Part shown: positions 7,860 through 17,309 of the stretch, piece after piece
Layout of the letters: every line of letters begins with the position of its first letter
Numbering within the stretch: position 1 is the stretch's first letter
Origin: UBA2779 sp965232165
Lineage (GTDB): Bacteria > Spirochaetota > Spirochaetia > DSM-2461
Length of the DNA stretch: 64,000 nucleotides
NCBI GenBank assembly: GCA_965232165.1
Contig: CBDDOY010000001.1
Span: 1,860,001-1,924,000 of the forward strand
Direction of reading: 5' to 3'
The notes under the pieces: model-generated
What the model was told of the DNA's origin: nothing
The model's input: only the letters and a program-made list of their open reading frames with translations
Databases searched by the model: none
Translations under genes and position numbers: made by a program

Positions 7860-10568
7860 CTAATGGATATCCCCCCAGGACGAACCGATTTCCACTTCGG
7901 CCCGAAGCGGCACAGAAAGCCGGGAGACACCCTCCATAGTGGATTTGACCAAGTCGGCGACAATTTGAATCTCCGCAGTTGGAACCTCGATGAGTAATTC
8001 ATCATGAACCTGAAGCAGAATCTTCGCCTTGAGACGGCGTTCTTTTAACACGTTGTACACGGCTAACATCGCCATCTTCATGATATCGGCCGCGGTGCCC
8101 TGAATGCGGGAATTGACCGCGGCCCGCTCGAACGCCACCTTCTCCACCTTGTTGCGGCTGTTGATGCCGGGCAGGGGTCTGAACCTCCCGTCCATTGTAC
8201 GCACACCGCCATCCTGTTCGGCCAATTCCACGGTTTTATCGACAAAGGCTCTTATTCCGCTGTATGTGATGAAGTAGGTATCGATGAAATGCCTGGCCTC
8301 CCTGCGGCTGATTCGAAGTTCATTCGCCAGGCGAAATGGACTCATGCCATACATCACGCCGAAGTTCACGGCCTTGGCCATGCGCCGCTGTTTCGGGGTA
8401 ACATCGGCGGTCTCTATGCCATACAAGAGGGCCGCTGTTTGGGCATGAACATCCAGGGAGGATCTAAATGCGGCGGAGAGCGCCTCATCGCCGGACATAT
8501 GCGCAAGGATGACCAGTTCAATCTGGGAGTAGTCTGCCGATATGAATTGGAATCCAGGACGGCTCTTGAAGGCCCTGCGAATACGGCGGCCGTTTTCATC
8601 CCGGATAGGGATGTTTTGCAGATTAGGATTATTGCTGGACAGGCGGCCGGTTGCGGCCCCGGTCTGAGAATAACAGGTATGTATGCGCCCATCCTCGGGA
8701 TGTATCATCTTAGGCAGAACATCGACATAGGTGGATTTGAGCTTGGTTAACGAGCGATAAAGGAGAATTTTTTCGGGCAGCGGATCTTCATTGACCAAGC
8801 CGCTTAACACCGAATTATCTGTGGAATAACCGGTTTTTATTCTTTTTCCCGGTGTCAATTTCCTCTCCTTAAACAGAACCTGCTGGAGCTGCTTAGGAGA
8901 AGCAATATTGAATTCCTTGCCGCAGAGGGTGTGGATTGTCTTCTCAAGACCTGTTATGCCCTGATCGAGTTCTCTGGCATAGTCTGCAAGCTCAAGCACA
9001 TCCAGTCCTATCCCCTCAATCTCCATATCAGTCAAAACAGGCTGGAGAGGCATCTCAAGGTTCCAAAATATTTCCTTCCTCCGTTCATCCTCCTCCAACA
9101 GCGGACAGAGGCACTCATACAGACGCAGAGTAATCAACGCATCCTCAGCAGCATATTCCATCGCCTCATTCAGCGGCACATCGGCAAAGCTCGCTCCGCG
9201 GGGAACGATGTCTTTAAATTTGATGGTGTCAATTTCCAAATAGCGTTCGGCCAGCGCATCCATCCCTACCTTTGAAGATGCATCCAGCACCCATGCGGCA
9301 ATCATCGTATCAAACCAGGCCGGTCTAACCGGCACCTTGGATCGGCGGAGCACTTCAACGTCGAATTTGAAATTCTGACCTATGATTTTCACTGGGTTCT
9401 CACAGAACACCTCGGTTAACCAGTCAATCACCACCGCATGATCGAGGCATTCCCCATCGGGCCGCTTCAGCGGAAGATAGGCCGCCTCGTTTGAGTCGAT
9501 TGAGAAGGAGACGCCGACGAGGGATGCCTGCATCGGATCAATACCATCGGTTTCGGTGTCCAATGCCACGGTACCGGCTTGAAGTATCTTCTCCTTCCAA
9601 TGCATCAACTGATCCTGGGTCAGTATCGCAGAGTAGTCCGCATGGAGTCTTCTTGCGCCCTGACTCGGTTCCGAAGACCTCTCGATAAGATCGGAATTGG
9701 TTGAGAACACCTTGATCTCTTCGGCTATCACCTTCATTCCCCTGTCCCTGAAGAATGTCTCTGCCCGAGGCATATCCCGTATGGTTTTTGCCGAGTCATT
9801 GATGATATCGGCAACATCCAGATCGAGCCGAATCGTAACCAGCTCACGGCTGAGATAGGCACTTGTGCGGCCTTCGTTGAGCTTGGACTGTCTTCCCTTC
9901 GTCACCTTGTCGAGGTTCTCATAGAGATTGTCCATGCTTTCCCAGCGGTTTAGCAGTTCGGAAGCGGTCTTCTCTCCTATGCCCGGGACACCGGGGATGT
10001 TGTCCGAAGAATCTCCGACAAGGGCGAGATAATCAGTGAACTGCCCCGGCCGTACGCCTTTTTCCTTCAGTACAGTATCTGAGTCGAAAACACGAAATCC
10101 CACACCCTTTTCGGGTTTAAGCATGGTGACTGGGCCGCCGATGAGCTGCATCATATCCTTGTCTGAGCTGACGATTCGGCAGTATAACCCGTTTTCACGA
10201 CAATACTTGGCCGCAGAGCCAATGATGTCATCGGCCTCGAATCCATCTATACACGCGACGGGAAGCCCGAGATAGCCAAGGGCCTCCTCAATCAACGGCA
10301 CCTGGGTGTGTAAATCCTCAGGAGTCAGGTCTCGGTTAGCCTTGTATTGAGGATAGCGGTGATGCCGAAAAGTCGGCCCCGCCGGATCGAATGCGACGAT
10401 GATTCTCTCGGCATCATATTGATAGCGCAGGGAAATGATCTGTCGGAAGAAGCCATGAATCGCCGAGACATTGTTCCCGTCTCTATCGGTCAGCGGCCTA
10501 TTGATGAAAGCGAAATACGATCTGTATATAAGCCCATAGCCATCGAGAAGATATATAACATCACTCAT
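7860..10568 (-). CDS. polA: DNA polymerase I
   Basis: The product is a full-length 902-residue family A polymerase for gap filling and RNA primer removal. Residues 1-290 are the 5'-3' exonuclease (YLLDGYGLIYRSYFAF; GVPGIGEKTASELL, a helix-hairpin-helix). Residues about 320-500 are the 3'-5' exonuclease domain with DTETDGIDP, so the metal-binding DxE is kept and proofreading is plausible. The polymerase domain follows, with SADYSQIELVILAHMSGD (motif A), RRMAKAVNFGVMYGMS (motif B) and LLQVHDELLIEVP (motif C). It lies in a tight minus-strand series with coaE downstream. Confidence 0.97.
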   Translation of the reverse strand: MSDVIYLLDGYGLIYRSYFAFINRPLTDRDGNNVSAIHGFFRQIISLRYQYDAERIIVAFDPAGPTFRHHRYPQYKANRDLTPEDLHTQVPLIEEALGYLGLPVACIDGFEADDIIGSAAKYCRENGLYCRIVSSDKDMMQLIGGPVTMLKPEKGVGFRVFDSDTVLKEKGVRPGQFTDYLALVGDSSDNIPGVPGIGEKTASELLNRWESMDNLYENLDKVTKGRQSKLNEGRTSAYLSRELVTIRLDLDVADIINDSAKTIRDMPRAETFFRDRGMKVIAEEIKVFSTNSDLIERSSEPSQGARRLHADYSAILTQDQLMHWKEKILQAGTVALDTETDGIDPMQASLVGVSFSIDSNEAAYLPLKRPDGECLDHAVVIDWLTEVFCENPVKIIGQNFKFDVEVLRRSKVPVRPAWFDTMIAAWVLDASSKVGMDALAERYLEIDTIKFKDIVPRGASFADVPLNEAMEYAAEDALITLRLYECLCPLLEEDERRKEIFWNLEMPLQPVLTDMEIEGIGLDVLELADYARELDQGITGLEKTIHTLCGKEFNIASPKQLQQVLFKERKLTPGKRIKTGYSTDNSVLSGLVNEDPLPEKILLYRSLTKLKSTYVDVLPKMIHPEDGRIHTCYSQTGAATGRLSSNNPNLQNIPIRDENGRRIRRAFKSRPGFQFISADYSQIELVILAHMSGDEALSAAFRSSLDVHAQTAALLYGIETADVTPKQRRMAKAVNFGVMYGMSPFRLANELRISRREARHFIDTYFITYSGIRAFVDKTVELAEQDGGVRTMDGRFRPLPGINSRNKVEKVAFERAAVNSRIQGTAADIMKMAMLAVYNVLKERRLKAKILLQVHDELLIEVPTAEIQIVADLVKSTMEGVSRLSVPLRAEVEIGSSWGDIH

Positions 10569-10579
10569 GATGCTCTGTA

Positions 10580-11038
10580 TTATAAACGAATATCGATATA
10601 GGAGGGAGCAGAGGTCCGAAATATTCGGTTGGCCCCACAGAAAGATGGCTTGTGTTCCATATCTCTTTTGATCTTTTTCATTTTCATCGCAAGCTTCTCT
10701 TTGAGCCTGTTACACCGGGTCAGCCCATTGACGGCCATAATCTCATATGTTTTCAGCAGCGCCGCCCGTTGTCCGACAGCCCCGGCATCGCTTAAACGGG
10801 TTCCGGCAAGATTCAATACTCGGATCAATCGCCTAGACGCATGATCAAGCCCAAGCGCCAGATGGCTGAGGGCATAATTCTGATTTCTGTACGGAATGTC
10901 GTCTAATCGTGTATCCAAGGCACAGGCATATCGGTCGAACTGTATAAATGCGGACTCCAGCGATTGACTCATGTCACGCCACCAATCCGGTAAATCGCTT
11001 GAGTGTTTACCCTGCCAAATTGATCCCGCTGGTGACAT
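10580..11038 (-). CDS. Unrecognised protein between fliS and polA
   Basis: About 152 residues if translation begins at ATG 11038, which overlaps the end of fliS by about 30 bases and has AGGAGAG just upstream. The product is helix-rich and basic toward the C-terminus (KEKLAMKMKKIKRD). I do not recognise a family. Position directly after fliS, with overlapping reading frames, suggests translational coupling and perhaps a flagellar accessory or chaperone role. That is inference from context only. A shorter form from ATG 10969 is possible. Confidence 0.55.
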   Translation of the reverse strand: MSPAGSIWQGKHSSDLPDWWRDMSQSLESAFIQFDRYACALDTRLDDIPYRNQNYALSHLALGLDHASRRLIRVLNLAGTRLSDAGAVGQRAALLKTYEIMAVNGLTRCNRLKEKLAMKMKKIKRDMEHKPSFCGANRIFRTSAPSYIDIRL

Positions 11039-11429
11039 CTCTCTCCTGCTGTTTGACAGTGCCTGCAATGGCGTTCCATGCCTCCCGCAATTCATTCATG
11101 AGTTCACAAACCTGCAAAACGCCCTCGGGGTCCTTAGATATGTTCGCCTCGACCAAAGTCTGGTTGAAGTACATGTAGAGATGGAAGAGATTCTGAGCGA
11201 TTTCCCCCCCTTGGTCAAAATTCAATGAAACCATCAGTTCCGTAATGACATCCTGTGCCTTCACGATCGCATTATGCGCGAATTCCAAATCAGGCTGTTG
11301 CCCGCTTAGCTCTTTTCTCGCATATTGCAGTTGCTTGAGTCCTTCGTCATAGAGCATGACGATGAGCTTGTCCTGCGTAGCTGTTTTAACCCTGACTTGA
11401 CGATAGGCATTGAGTGGGTTAGGTATCAT
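11007..11429 (-). CDS. fliS: Flagellar export chaperone FliS
   Basis: FliS binds the C-terminus of flagellin in the cytoplasm and prevents early assembly. The 140-residue product starts MIPNPLNAYRQVRVKTATQ, with the AYxxxxVxTAxxxxLIxMLYDGxxxxLxxA pattern of the family visible (LIVMLYDEGLKQLQYA). The rest is the typical four-helix bundle, including SLNFDQGGEIAQNLFHLYMY. A strong ribosome site (GGAAGGAGAG) lies ahead of ATG 11429. Together with fliG in this window it shows the organism makes flagella, in spirochaetes periplasmic ones. Confidence 0.93.
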   Translation of the reverse strand: MIPNPLNAYRQVRVKTATQDKLIVMLYDEGLKQLQYARKELSGQQPDLEFAHNAIVKAQDVITELMVSLNFDQGGEIAQNLFHLYMYFNQTLVEANISKDPEGVLQVCELMNELREAWNAIAGTVKQQERDVTSGINLAG

Positions 11430-11509
11430 GAATATCTACTCTCCTTCCTTCCAGGGAATCTTCATTCCCTCCATATTGGCAATCGGCTTGTTCAAGATAT
11501 TTTCGTAAC

Positions 11510-13828
11510 TCAAAGAGAATGCTCCTTGAGTTCCCCAGCCGTCACTATATCATAACCATCACGAAGTAAACCATTGATCAACAGCTCAATTTCATTGAAA
11601 AGATAGTCTTCCCTATTCCCCGGCTTGCCGAGGCGTATGGGTACAATTGAACCTGGTTTAACCTCTTTGAGTATTCTCTCAACGAGATGAAGACTGGACC
11701 TATAGAGATTCCTTGTGCTCTCTGGGGAATCAAATGTTACCCAGTCAAGAGGATCAACATCCCGTCCCACGTAAAGATAATTCATGCTCTGCGTGGCATC
11801 AAGTACAGGAGGGCTGACAACATACCATGGCGAATGCCAAAGGGTAGACAGTTCCTTACCCGTCACTCTGAAGTATTCATCCTCGTTACGCCCCAGGCCT
11901 CTGATGATGAAGTTCTTATTGATGCGGTATCGATAATCCGCCATGTCCATATGTGTGTAGAACAAACTGCCAATCTCATGATTCGTTGATGCCAGGGTTC
12001 TAGTTGATTCACGGTTGCGGCGGATAAAATCTCCTCCCAGAAAAAATGTCGCACGGATGCCATAGTCATCGAGTACATTGAGAACCTCTCCGATGCCTTC
12101 GTCACTATCTACCGCGTTGAATACCAAGGCTATTTCCCGTTGGCGCACACGTGACCCATGATCAAATACTCTTTCATCGAATGCCGACTGGAAAGCGTCA
12201 TCATTGAAATCCCCAGGTACCGACTGCGATACTTCTGGAACATTGAGCAGTGCACGGTTGCCAAACCCACTGATACTTCGCACCATGATCTGGTTGGCAT
12301 AGACTGATGAAGACAGCACTTTTTCATACACCCTATACAACTTGGAATCCAATCGAGGGGTGCCGATGTTCTTATCTGTTTCGGCATTGATTTCCAGCCA
12401 AGTCGATGTCTCATCCCGCCACTGATAATGCCGTCCATCGCTTATCCCGACGATATTCCCTGCCGGATCAGCCCCCACTTCATCTGCCGTGGAGATAGTG
12501 ATGAGATGACGTTCATCACTCTTCCACAGCACAGACTCAATGCGATATCCCCCTGAAATCAACACCTTATCCATGTCTACCCACTGAAGCTCCCTAGGAT
12601 CGGGATGGTTGATATACTTGATTTCCTCAAAGCCGTCGACGTTACGCATCGACACACCCCCATCTTCCAGCACGGCAAGAATCGTGCCGTCAGGAGAGGG
12701 GACAAATCGTCTGATGTCAATGAGGTTTTGAAGCTTGAACCGCTTCTCTCCGCCGGCATTCATCTGATAGAGAAGAGATAGGGAACCATCGTGCCGACTG
12801 CCTCCGGCAAGGACAATAGTATCTCCGTTATTCCTCCACCAGAACTGAAGGAGTTTCATCTTCTTCGGTAAAAGGAGATAGGGCAAACTGAGAGACGTTC
12901 CTTTGTTTTCCGCCCCATCTACCTCTAAGGGTATCAAGAACAGATTCTGGCCACCTTTCAGGAGCATCAATGCACGTCCATCGGGTGAAAGCCAAAATCT
13001 GTCAAAACTGGGATCAAAACCGATGGGAATGCGGCCCACTGTCTCTCCCGCAGGCAGGGGGTTGGAATAAAAAGTCCTTGTAAATAGCTCGGAAGGACGA
13101 ATCAGCGTAACCAATGAATTCGAAAGATAATACAATGTATCGCCATCAGCCCACCGCAGATTCGTCAGCCTCCCTTTCCCAAAATCACGATGACTCTCAT
13201 CTGGGATATGAGCATCCTCTGTGAAATTCACCGCCATATAATAAAGGCGGTTATTGCGGGAATAAACGACATAATCCGAATTCTCCGACCAAAGTGCGAA
13301 TTCAGGCTGAAACATGAGAAAATGGTCACTGGAGATAAGGAATTTTCTGTTAGACAATACTTCGTAGAGGTAGAGATTCCCTCTCATTCCATCAGCGGCT
13401 TCCTGGATGAGCACCCATTGTCCGTCCGGAGAAGCCGCCGTCGGCAATATCCGGCCTTTAGGAATACTGTTCCCCTGCCTGTATGATGGATACGCATCAA
13501 GACGATGAAGACCCGTATCCCCATCCAGTTTAATGCGGAACAGGCCGAAACGGTTGAGTATTTCCAATTCCTGAGTGCCGGCATAGTATGCGGTTTGCTC
13601 GGGAAAGTGAGTGAGAACTCGAACAGCTTTGTTATTCGTATCATTGAGCTGGCTTAAATCGGCCTTGAGCACCGTTTGAAACAATCCCCAGCCCGGTTGT
13701 TCCGTCTCGCAGGAAAAGATCAGTTGATCATTATTGATGAGGTCCTTCGGTGTGAAGGCGGGTTCCGAAGCTTCGAGATATGACGCAATGAGAAAAATGA
13801 CTAGAAAGAGAAGAACCGGCTTCATCAT
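11510..13828 (-). CDS. Secreted propeller protein with C-terminal deacetylase-like domain
   Basis: A signal peptide is visible at the start (MMKPVLLFLVIFLIASYLEA). Residues about 40-490 look like a WD40/TolB-type beta-propeller, with repeated strands such as SPDGQWVLI, SPDGRALML and SPDGTILAVL. The last 210 residues resemble a NodB polysaccharide deacetylase: REIALVFNAVDSDEGIGEVL, then TFFLGGDFIRRN, then NHEIGSLFYTHMD. The usual TFDDG is altered to VFNAVDSDEG, while the H-x3-H type pair is kept, so catalysis is uncertain. The product is probably periplasmic and acts on a glycan. ATG 13828 or 13825 is chosen because it begins the signal peptide; an upstream TTG 13864 is less likely. Confidence 0.7.
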   Translation of the reverse strand: MMKPVLLFLVIFLIASYLEASEPAFTPKDLINNDQLIFSCETEQPGWGLFQTVLKADLSQLNDTNNKAVRVLTHFPEQTAYYAGTQELEILNRFGLFRIKLDGDTGLHRLDAYPSYRQGNSIPKGRILPTAASPDGQWVLIQEAADGMRGNLYLYEVLSNRKFLISSDHFLMFQPEFALWSENSDYVVYSRNNRLYYMAVNFTEDAHIPDESHRDFGKGRLTNLRWADGDTLYYLSNSLVTLIRPSELFTRTFYSNPLPAGETVGRIPIGFDPSFDRFWLSPDGRALMLLKGGQNLFLIPLEVDGAENKGTSLSLPYLLLPKKMKLLQFWWRNNGDTIVLAGGSRHDGSLSLLYQMNAGGEKRFKLQNLIDIRRFVPSPDGTILAVLEDGGVSMRNVDGFEEIKYINHPDPRELQWVDMDKVLISGGYRIESVLWKSDERHLITISTADEVGADPAGNIVGISDGRHYQWRDETSTWLEINAETDKNIGTPRLDSKLYRVYEKVLSSSVYANQIMVRSISGFGNRALLNVPEVSQSVPGDFNDDAFQSAFDERVFDHGSRVRQREIALVFNAVDSDEGIGEVLNVLDDYGIRATFFLGGDFIRRNRESTRTLASTNHEIGSLFYTHMDMADYRYRINKNFIIRGLGRNEDEYFRVTGKELSTLWHSPWYVVSPPVLDATQSMNYLYVGRDVDPLDWVTFDSPESTRNLYRSSLHLVERILKEVKPGSIVPIRLGKPGNREDYLFNEIELLINGLLRDGYDIVTAGELKEHSL

Positions 13829-13869
13829 TTCAATATCGGCCTGAGTTTTTTTCCAGCTAAGCAAAATGT

Positions 13870-15093
13870 AATGCCCAAAAGCTTGGTGTTTGAAATAAAC
13901 GGCCTCTGCTCCCAGTCATTCCTTAGTAGGGAAACGACTTGACAAGGAGGTGTTTATGACTTTTCCGCACTGCCCCAATCCCGACTGCCCCAATTTTGAC
14001 GCTCCTTTAGGGGAGAACTGGTATATCCGCTATGGTTTTCATCCTACCATGGCCTTCGGCCCAATTCAGCGCTACCGCTGTAAGAATTGCCGCAGGACTT
14101 TTTCTAATCAGACTTTCTCCATAGATTATTATGCCAAAAAAATTATCGATTATTCCAGGATCTTCGAGCATCTTGTCACGGCTTCAGGGCTTATCGACAT
14201 AGGCCGGACCCTCGGCGTCAGGGCCGAGACCGTTCAGAACCGATTCGAACGGCTGGCACGGTGCTGTCTGGCCATTCATTCCGAACTGCTTCCGACCCTG
14301 CCCATGCAGGAAAATATGGCCGCAGACGGGCTGGAATCGTTCTCTTTTTCCCAGTACTTCCCCCATCACATCAACCTCTTCGCCGGCTCTGCATCCGAGT
14401 TCATTTACAGCATGGGCTTTGCCAATCTTAGGCGCAAAGGAAGAATGACCCCTGCACAGAAGAAGCAGAGGTTAGAACTGGAAGCCGTCGAAAAGGCCGA
14501 TCCGAAATCCGTCGAAAAATCGTTTAGAAGTATAACTGAAGGTCTTATTCAACTGCTTGAAGATAAGAAGGTTACCGGAAAGATATTGACGACAGACCTT
14601 CACAAATCGTATGCACGGGCCTTCTCCAAGATTGAGAATTTCAGGAAATACTTTCTTCACGAATGTATATCTTCAAGTGAGTTCAGGAATAAAAACAATC
14701 CTCTATTTCCTGTGAATTACCTTGACCGTCAGATTCGCAAAGATGCCTGCAATCATGTGCGGCAGACGGTACAGTTTGCCCGGTGTCCCAGTGCGATGAT
14801 GACGCGCATGGCCGTCTACCGCCACTACCATAACTGCGTGATTGCCCGGCGGGTTCAGGAAGCCCGAAAAAAAGACATGACAACACACGTGGAAGAGGCC
14901 GGAGTTAAGCGAACAGACCTGGACAAAATAATCGGCAAGTATTGGCTGAAGCGTCCATTCCTGAGCAAGCTCAGACTGGGTGCGGAAGAGGGCAAGACCT
15001 GGTTCAGTCAGTGGCGTAATCCAGGGGTGAAGTTTAATCGCTACAGCCCCCTGTACATCCAGGTTTAGAGGTGAACACAAGGTTCGGGGCATT
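13870..15093. mobile_element. Insertion sequence, copy 1 (intact)
   Basis: Boundaries come from comparison with the second copy at 37233-38600 and from imperfect terminal inverted repeats. The left end reads AATGCCCAAAAGCTTGGTGT; the right end, reversed, reads AATGCCCCGAACCTTGTGTT. The single gene fills the element. I see no convincing target duplication next to these ends. A third, orphan left end lies at 20661-20722. The IS family is not certain. Confidence 0.8.
13956..15068 (+). CDS. Transposase of the two-copy IS
   Basis: The product has 370 residues from ATG 13956, with an excellent ribosome site (AAGGAGG) six bases upstream. The N-terminus has a zinc-ribbon-like arrangement, CPNPDCPNF then RYRCKNCRRTF, as in InsA/IS1- and IS1595-related transposases. 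A helix-turn-helix follows (DIGRTLGVRAETVQNRFERL). Candidate catalytic acids are in MAADGLESF and ILTTDLHKSYA. It may still be active, because this copy has no frameshift while copy 2 is broken. Family assignment is tentative. Confidence 0.75.
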   Translation: MTFPHCPNPDCPNFDAPLGENWYIRYGFHPTMAFGPIQRYRCKNCRRTFSNQTFSIDYYAKKIIDYSRIFEHLVTASGLIDIGRTLGVRAETVQNRFERLARCCLAIHSELLPTLPMQENMAADGLESFSFSQYFPHHINLFAGSASEFIYSMGFANLRRKGRMTPAQKKQRLELEAVEKADPKSVEKSFRSITEGLIQLLEDKKVTGKILTTDLHKSYARAFSKIENFRKYFLHECISSSEFRNKNNPLFPVNYLDRQIRKDACNHVRQTVQFARCPSAMMTRMAVYRHYHNCVIARRVQEARKKDMTTHVEEAGVKRTDLDKIIGKYWLKRPFLSKLRLGAEEGKTWFSQWRNPGVKFNRYSPLYIQV

Positions 15094-15184
15094 TAAAACA
15101 CTATACCGCCAAGAAATCTCTAGGGCAACTCTAATAAATCACACCAGAACCCCAAATGGTTCCTTCAAAGCCACCCTCGGCATC

Positions 15185-15505
15185 CTACATCTCGGCCAGA
15201 GTCACTAGATGCTCTATTGACAGCCAAGTTTCGTCATCCATATCCTCTCTCGAGAGGACAGATTCAGTCACTGCCTGAGCCACGGGAACACCCGGATCAG
15301 CCCCTTCAGACCAAGAAGGCTCTTTTTTTATGAGCAGTTTCGATATACTCTCCAATGCGCCATCTTCCGAAATTTCCCCATCCTGCCATTTTTTGATTAT
15401 CGTCATGATGGATGTCAGATTGACCACTTTGAGCCGTGTCTGAGCCAATAGAGTCAGACGATGCAGGTCCTTCCCAACCTTGGCCGAGTAGTTGTGCCAA
15501 CTCAT
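15185..15505 (-). CDS. Small unrecognised protein coupled to phoH
   Basis: The product is 106 residues, helix-rich and acidic near the end. It starts with ATG 15505, which overlaps the phoH stop by four bases (ATGA), so translation is probably coupled. The N-terminal half (KVGKDLHRLTLLAQTRLKVV) is basic and amphipathic. I recognise no family. Its context next to a PhoH-like ATPase suggests a partner or RNA-related accessory, but nothing in the sequence proves this. Confidence 0.6.
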   Translation of the reverse strand: MSWHNYSAKVGKDLHRLTLLAQTRLKVVNLTSIMTIIKKWQDGEISEDGALESISKLLIKKEPSWSEGADPGVPVAQAVTESVLSREDMDDETWLSIEHLVTLAEM

Positions 15506-16815
15506 AGAATTCTCGCTGCCAGTTCTGCAAGAGGACTTCGTTCACTCTTCGTCAAGGACATATGCCCTGACAAAGGCTCATCCTTGAACGCCTCCACCAG
15601 ATACGTGAGTCCATTGGACTCCGCATCCAGATAGGGACTGTCAATCTGATAGGGGTCCCCCGTGAGGACAACCTTGGTTCTATCGCCGGCACGGCTGACT
15701 ATAGTTTTCACCTCATGCGGGGTTAGGTTCTGGGCCTCGTCAATGATGATGTACTGCCGCGGGAGAGAGCGGCCACGGATATAGGTAATGGCCTCAATTT
15801 CCAGCGATTTACTCTGCAAGAGGCTATCGACACTCTTGATATTTTGCTTCTTGGACGAATCGATAATAATCTCGATGTTATCAAATATAGGCTGCATCCA
15901 ATGGGACATCTTGACTTGCTTCGCCCCAGGAAGATAGCCGATATCTTTGCCCATGGGAATGATGGGACGACTCACTAAAACCCGGGAATACTGCTTTTCT
16001 TCCAAAGTCTTATAGAGAGCTGCGGCCATCGCTAGCAGGGTTTTGCCCGTTCCGGCAATGCCGATCAGAGTAACAAGAGGAACGCTGTCATCGAGGAGGA
16101 GATCAAAGGCCATGCGTTGATTGATATTCAGCGGTTTTACGCCCAACACCGGCTCCTGCCAAGATGGAATGAGACAGACCTCCTCTTCATCTTGTACCTG
16201 ACGCCCTATTTGGGTTTTCCTGCCGCTCCCCGATTCGTGATGAAATACTATATACTGATTAGGGAATAATGGGTGATCTGCCCAGGCTATACGGCCGGAG
16301 TTCTCGAAATTCTCCAATGCCTTCTTCCCGATACTGGATTCGATAACACCGCTGTAGAGGTGCTCCATGCTCACCCTGTCTTTGGCGTAATCGACTGCCT
16401 TGATCCCGAGTGCAGATGCCTTTAACCGCGCATTTATATCTTTGGAAACAAAGAAGACATCCTGTCCGTTCTGCATTTGCAAAAGTGCGCAGAGGATAAT
16501 CTTGTTATCCATCTTATCGAAAGTAACATCTCTAGGAATCTTCACTCCATGTGCAAATCCAACCTTAAGCAGTCCCCCTGAGCTGATAAGTTTGATCCCC
16601 TGCTGGAGATTACCCCTGCCAGACAGCTCATTGATCTGCCTGATTGCCTCACGCGCACTACGCCCCCGTGCCGAATGATCCCATTTCAGGTTGTCCAGTT
16701 CCTCAAAGACCCAAAGTGGAATGATCACCATAGAATTTCTAAAAGATAGAAAAGCATCAGGCCTATGTATCAAAACATTGGTATCAATGACAAAAGTTTT
16801 CTGCAGTTTGGTCAT
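15502..16815 (-). CDS. PhoH-like ATPase with N-terminal PIN domain
   Basis: The protein is a PIN-PhoH fusion of about 437 residues. The PIN nuclease domain occupies residues 1-150: KTFVIDTNVLIHRPDAF starts it with the catalytic Asp, and VFEELDNLK holds the next acid. The PhoH ATPase occupies residues 215-437, with Walker A LIGIAGTGKT and Walker B YIIIDEAQNLTPHE. Members of this family are linked to RNA unwinding and cleavage (PhoH2-type). ATG 16815 is used; an upstream TTG at 16842 is also open. A small gene follows with overlapping stop and start. Confidence 0.85.
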   Translation of the reverse strand: MTKLQKTFVIDTNVLIHRPDAFLSFRNSMVIIPLWVFEELDNLKWDHSARGRSAREAIRQINELSGRGNLQQGIKLISSGGLLKVGFAHGVKIPRDVTFDKMDNKIILCALLQMQNGQDVFFVSKDINARLKASALGIKAVDYAKDRVSMEHLYSGVIESSIGKKALENFENSGRIAWADHPLFPNQYIVFHHESGSGRKTQIGRQVQDEEEVCLIPSWQEPVLGVKPLNINQRMAFDLLLDDSVPLVTLIGIAGTGKTLLAMAAALYKTLEEKQYSRVLVSRPIIPMGKDIGYLPGAKQVKMSHWMQPIFDNIEIIIDSSKKQNIKSVDSLLQSKSLEIEAITYIRGRSLPRQYIIIDEAQNLTPHEVKTIVSRAGDRTKVVLTGDPYQIDSPYLDAESNGLTYLVEAFKDEPLSGHMSLTKSERSPLAELAARIL

Positions 16816-17309
16816 AGTTAGAAGATGGCCGTTTAAACTCAAGCGGTCAACCCCTTAACAATGATTTGAAAGCCGCTTTGACCGATTTACAGGGAGTGTA
16901 AAGTCTGCATGAACAACACGAAATTTCCTAGGACTGAGTGTTCCAGACTTTGAAAATAAATATCTAAGCGCACCAGTAAGGCATTGGAGAGTAAAGCCCG
17001 ACCCGAAGGGGTGCGCCCATATATTGATTTTTTGAAAGATAGATTCCGATGGAATTAGGCATCTGGGAGTTTCTCAAAACACCTGCAATTGGAATTAAGA
17101 CAATGAAAGAAATAGCACATAAGTTTTTCTACAGAAATGAATTAATTGATTTTTGGAAGTGATGACAGCGGGAAGAGACCCATTGCTACAAATCGTGACA
17201 AGCTGGGGGACACTTCTTAATCCCCGCTATTTTGAAAGGTTTTCATAGAATGTATAGAACGATCTTTCACTGTAGTTTATTATTAAGTTTGAAGGAGGAT
17301 TGTGAAATC
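16816..17309. other. Intergenic between phoH and HD-GYP gene
   Basis: The two flanking genes diverge, so both promoters should lie here. A partial copy of the structured repeat lies at 16977-17033. The rest is AT-rich, and I can support no gene in it. Confidence 0.5.
16977..17033 (+). repeat. Structured repeat family A, partial copy
   Basis: This is the 3' third of the repeat seen fully at 30448-30582. It shares AAGGCATTGGAG, AAAGCCCGACCCGAAGG and GCGCCCATATATTGATTTTT. The 5' half is missing. Confidence 0.7.
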
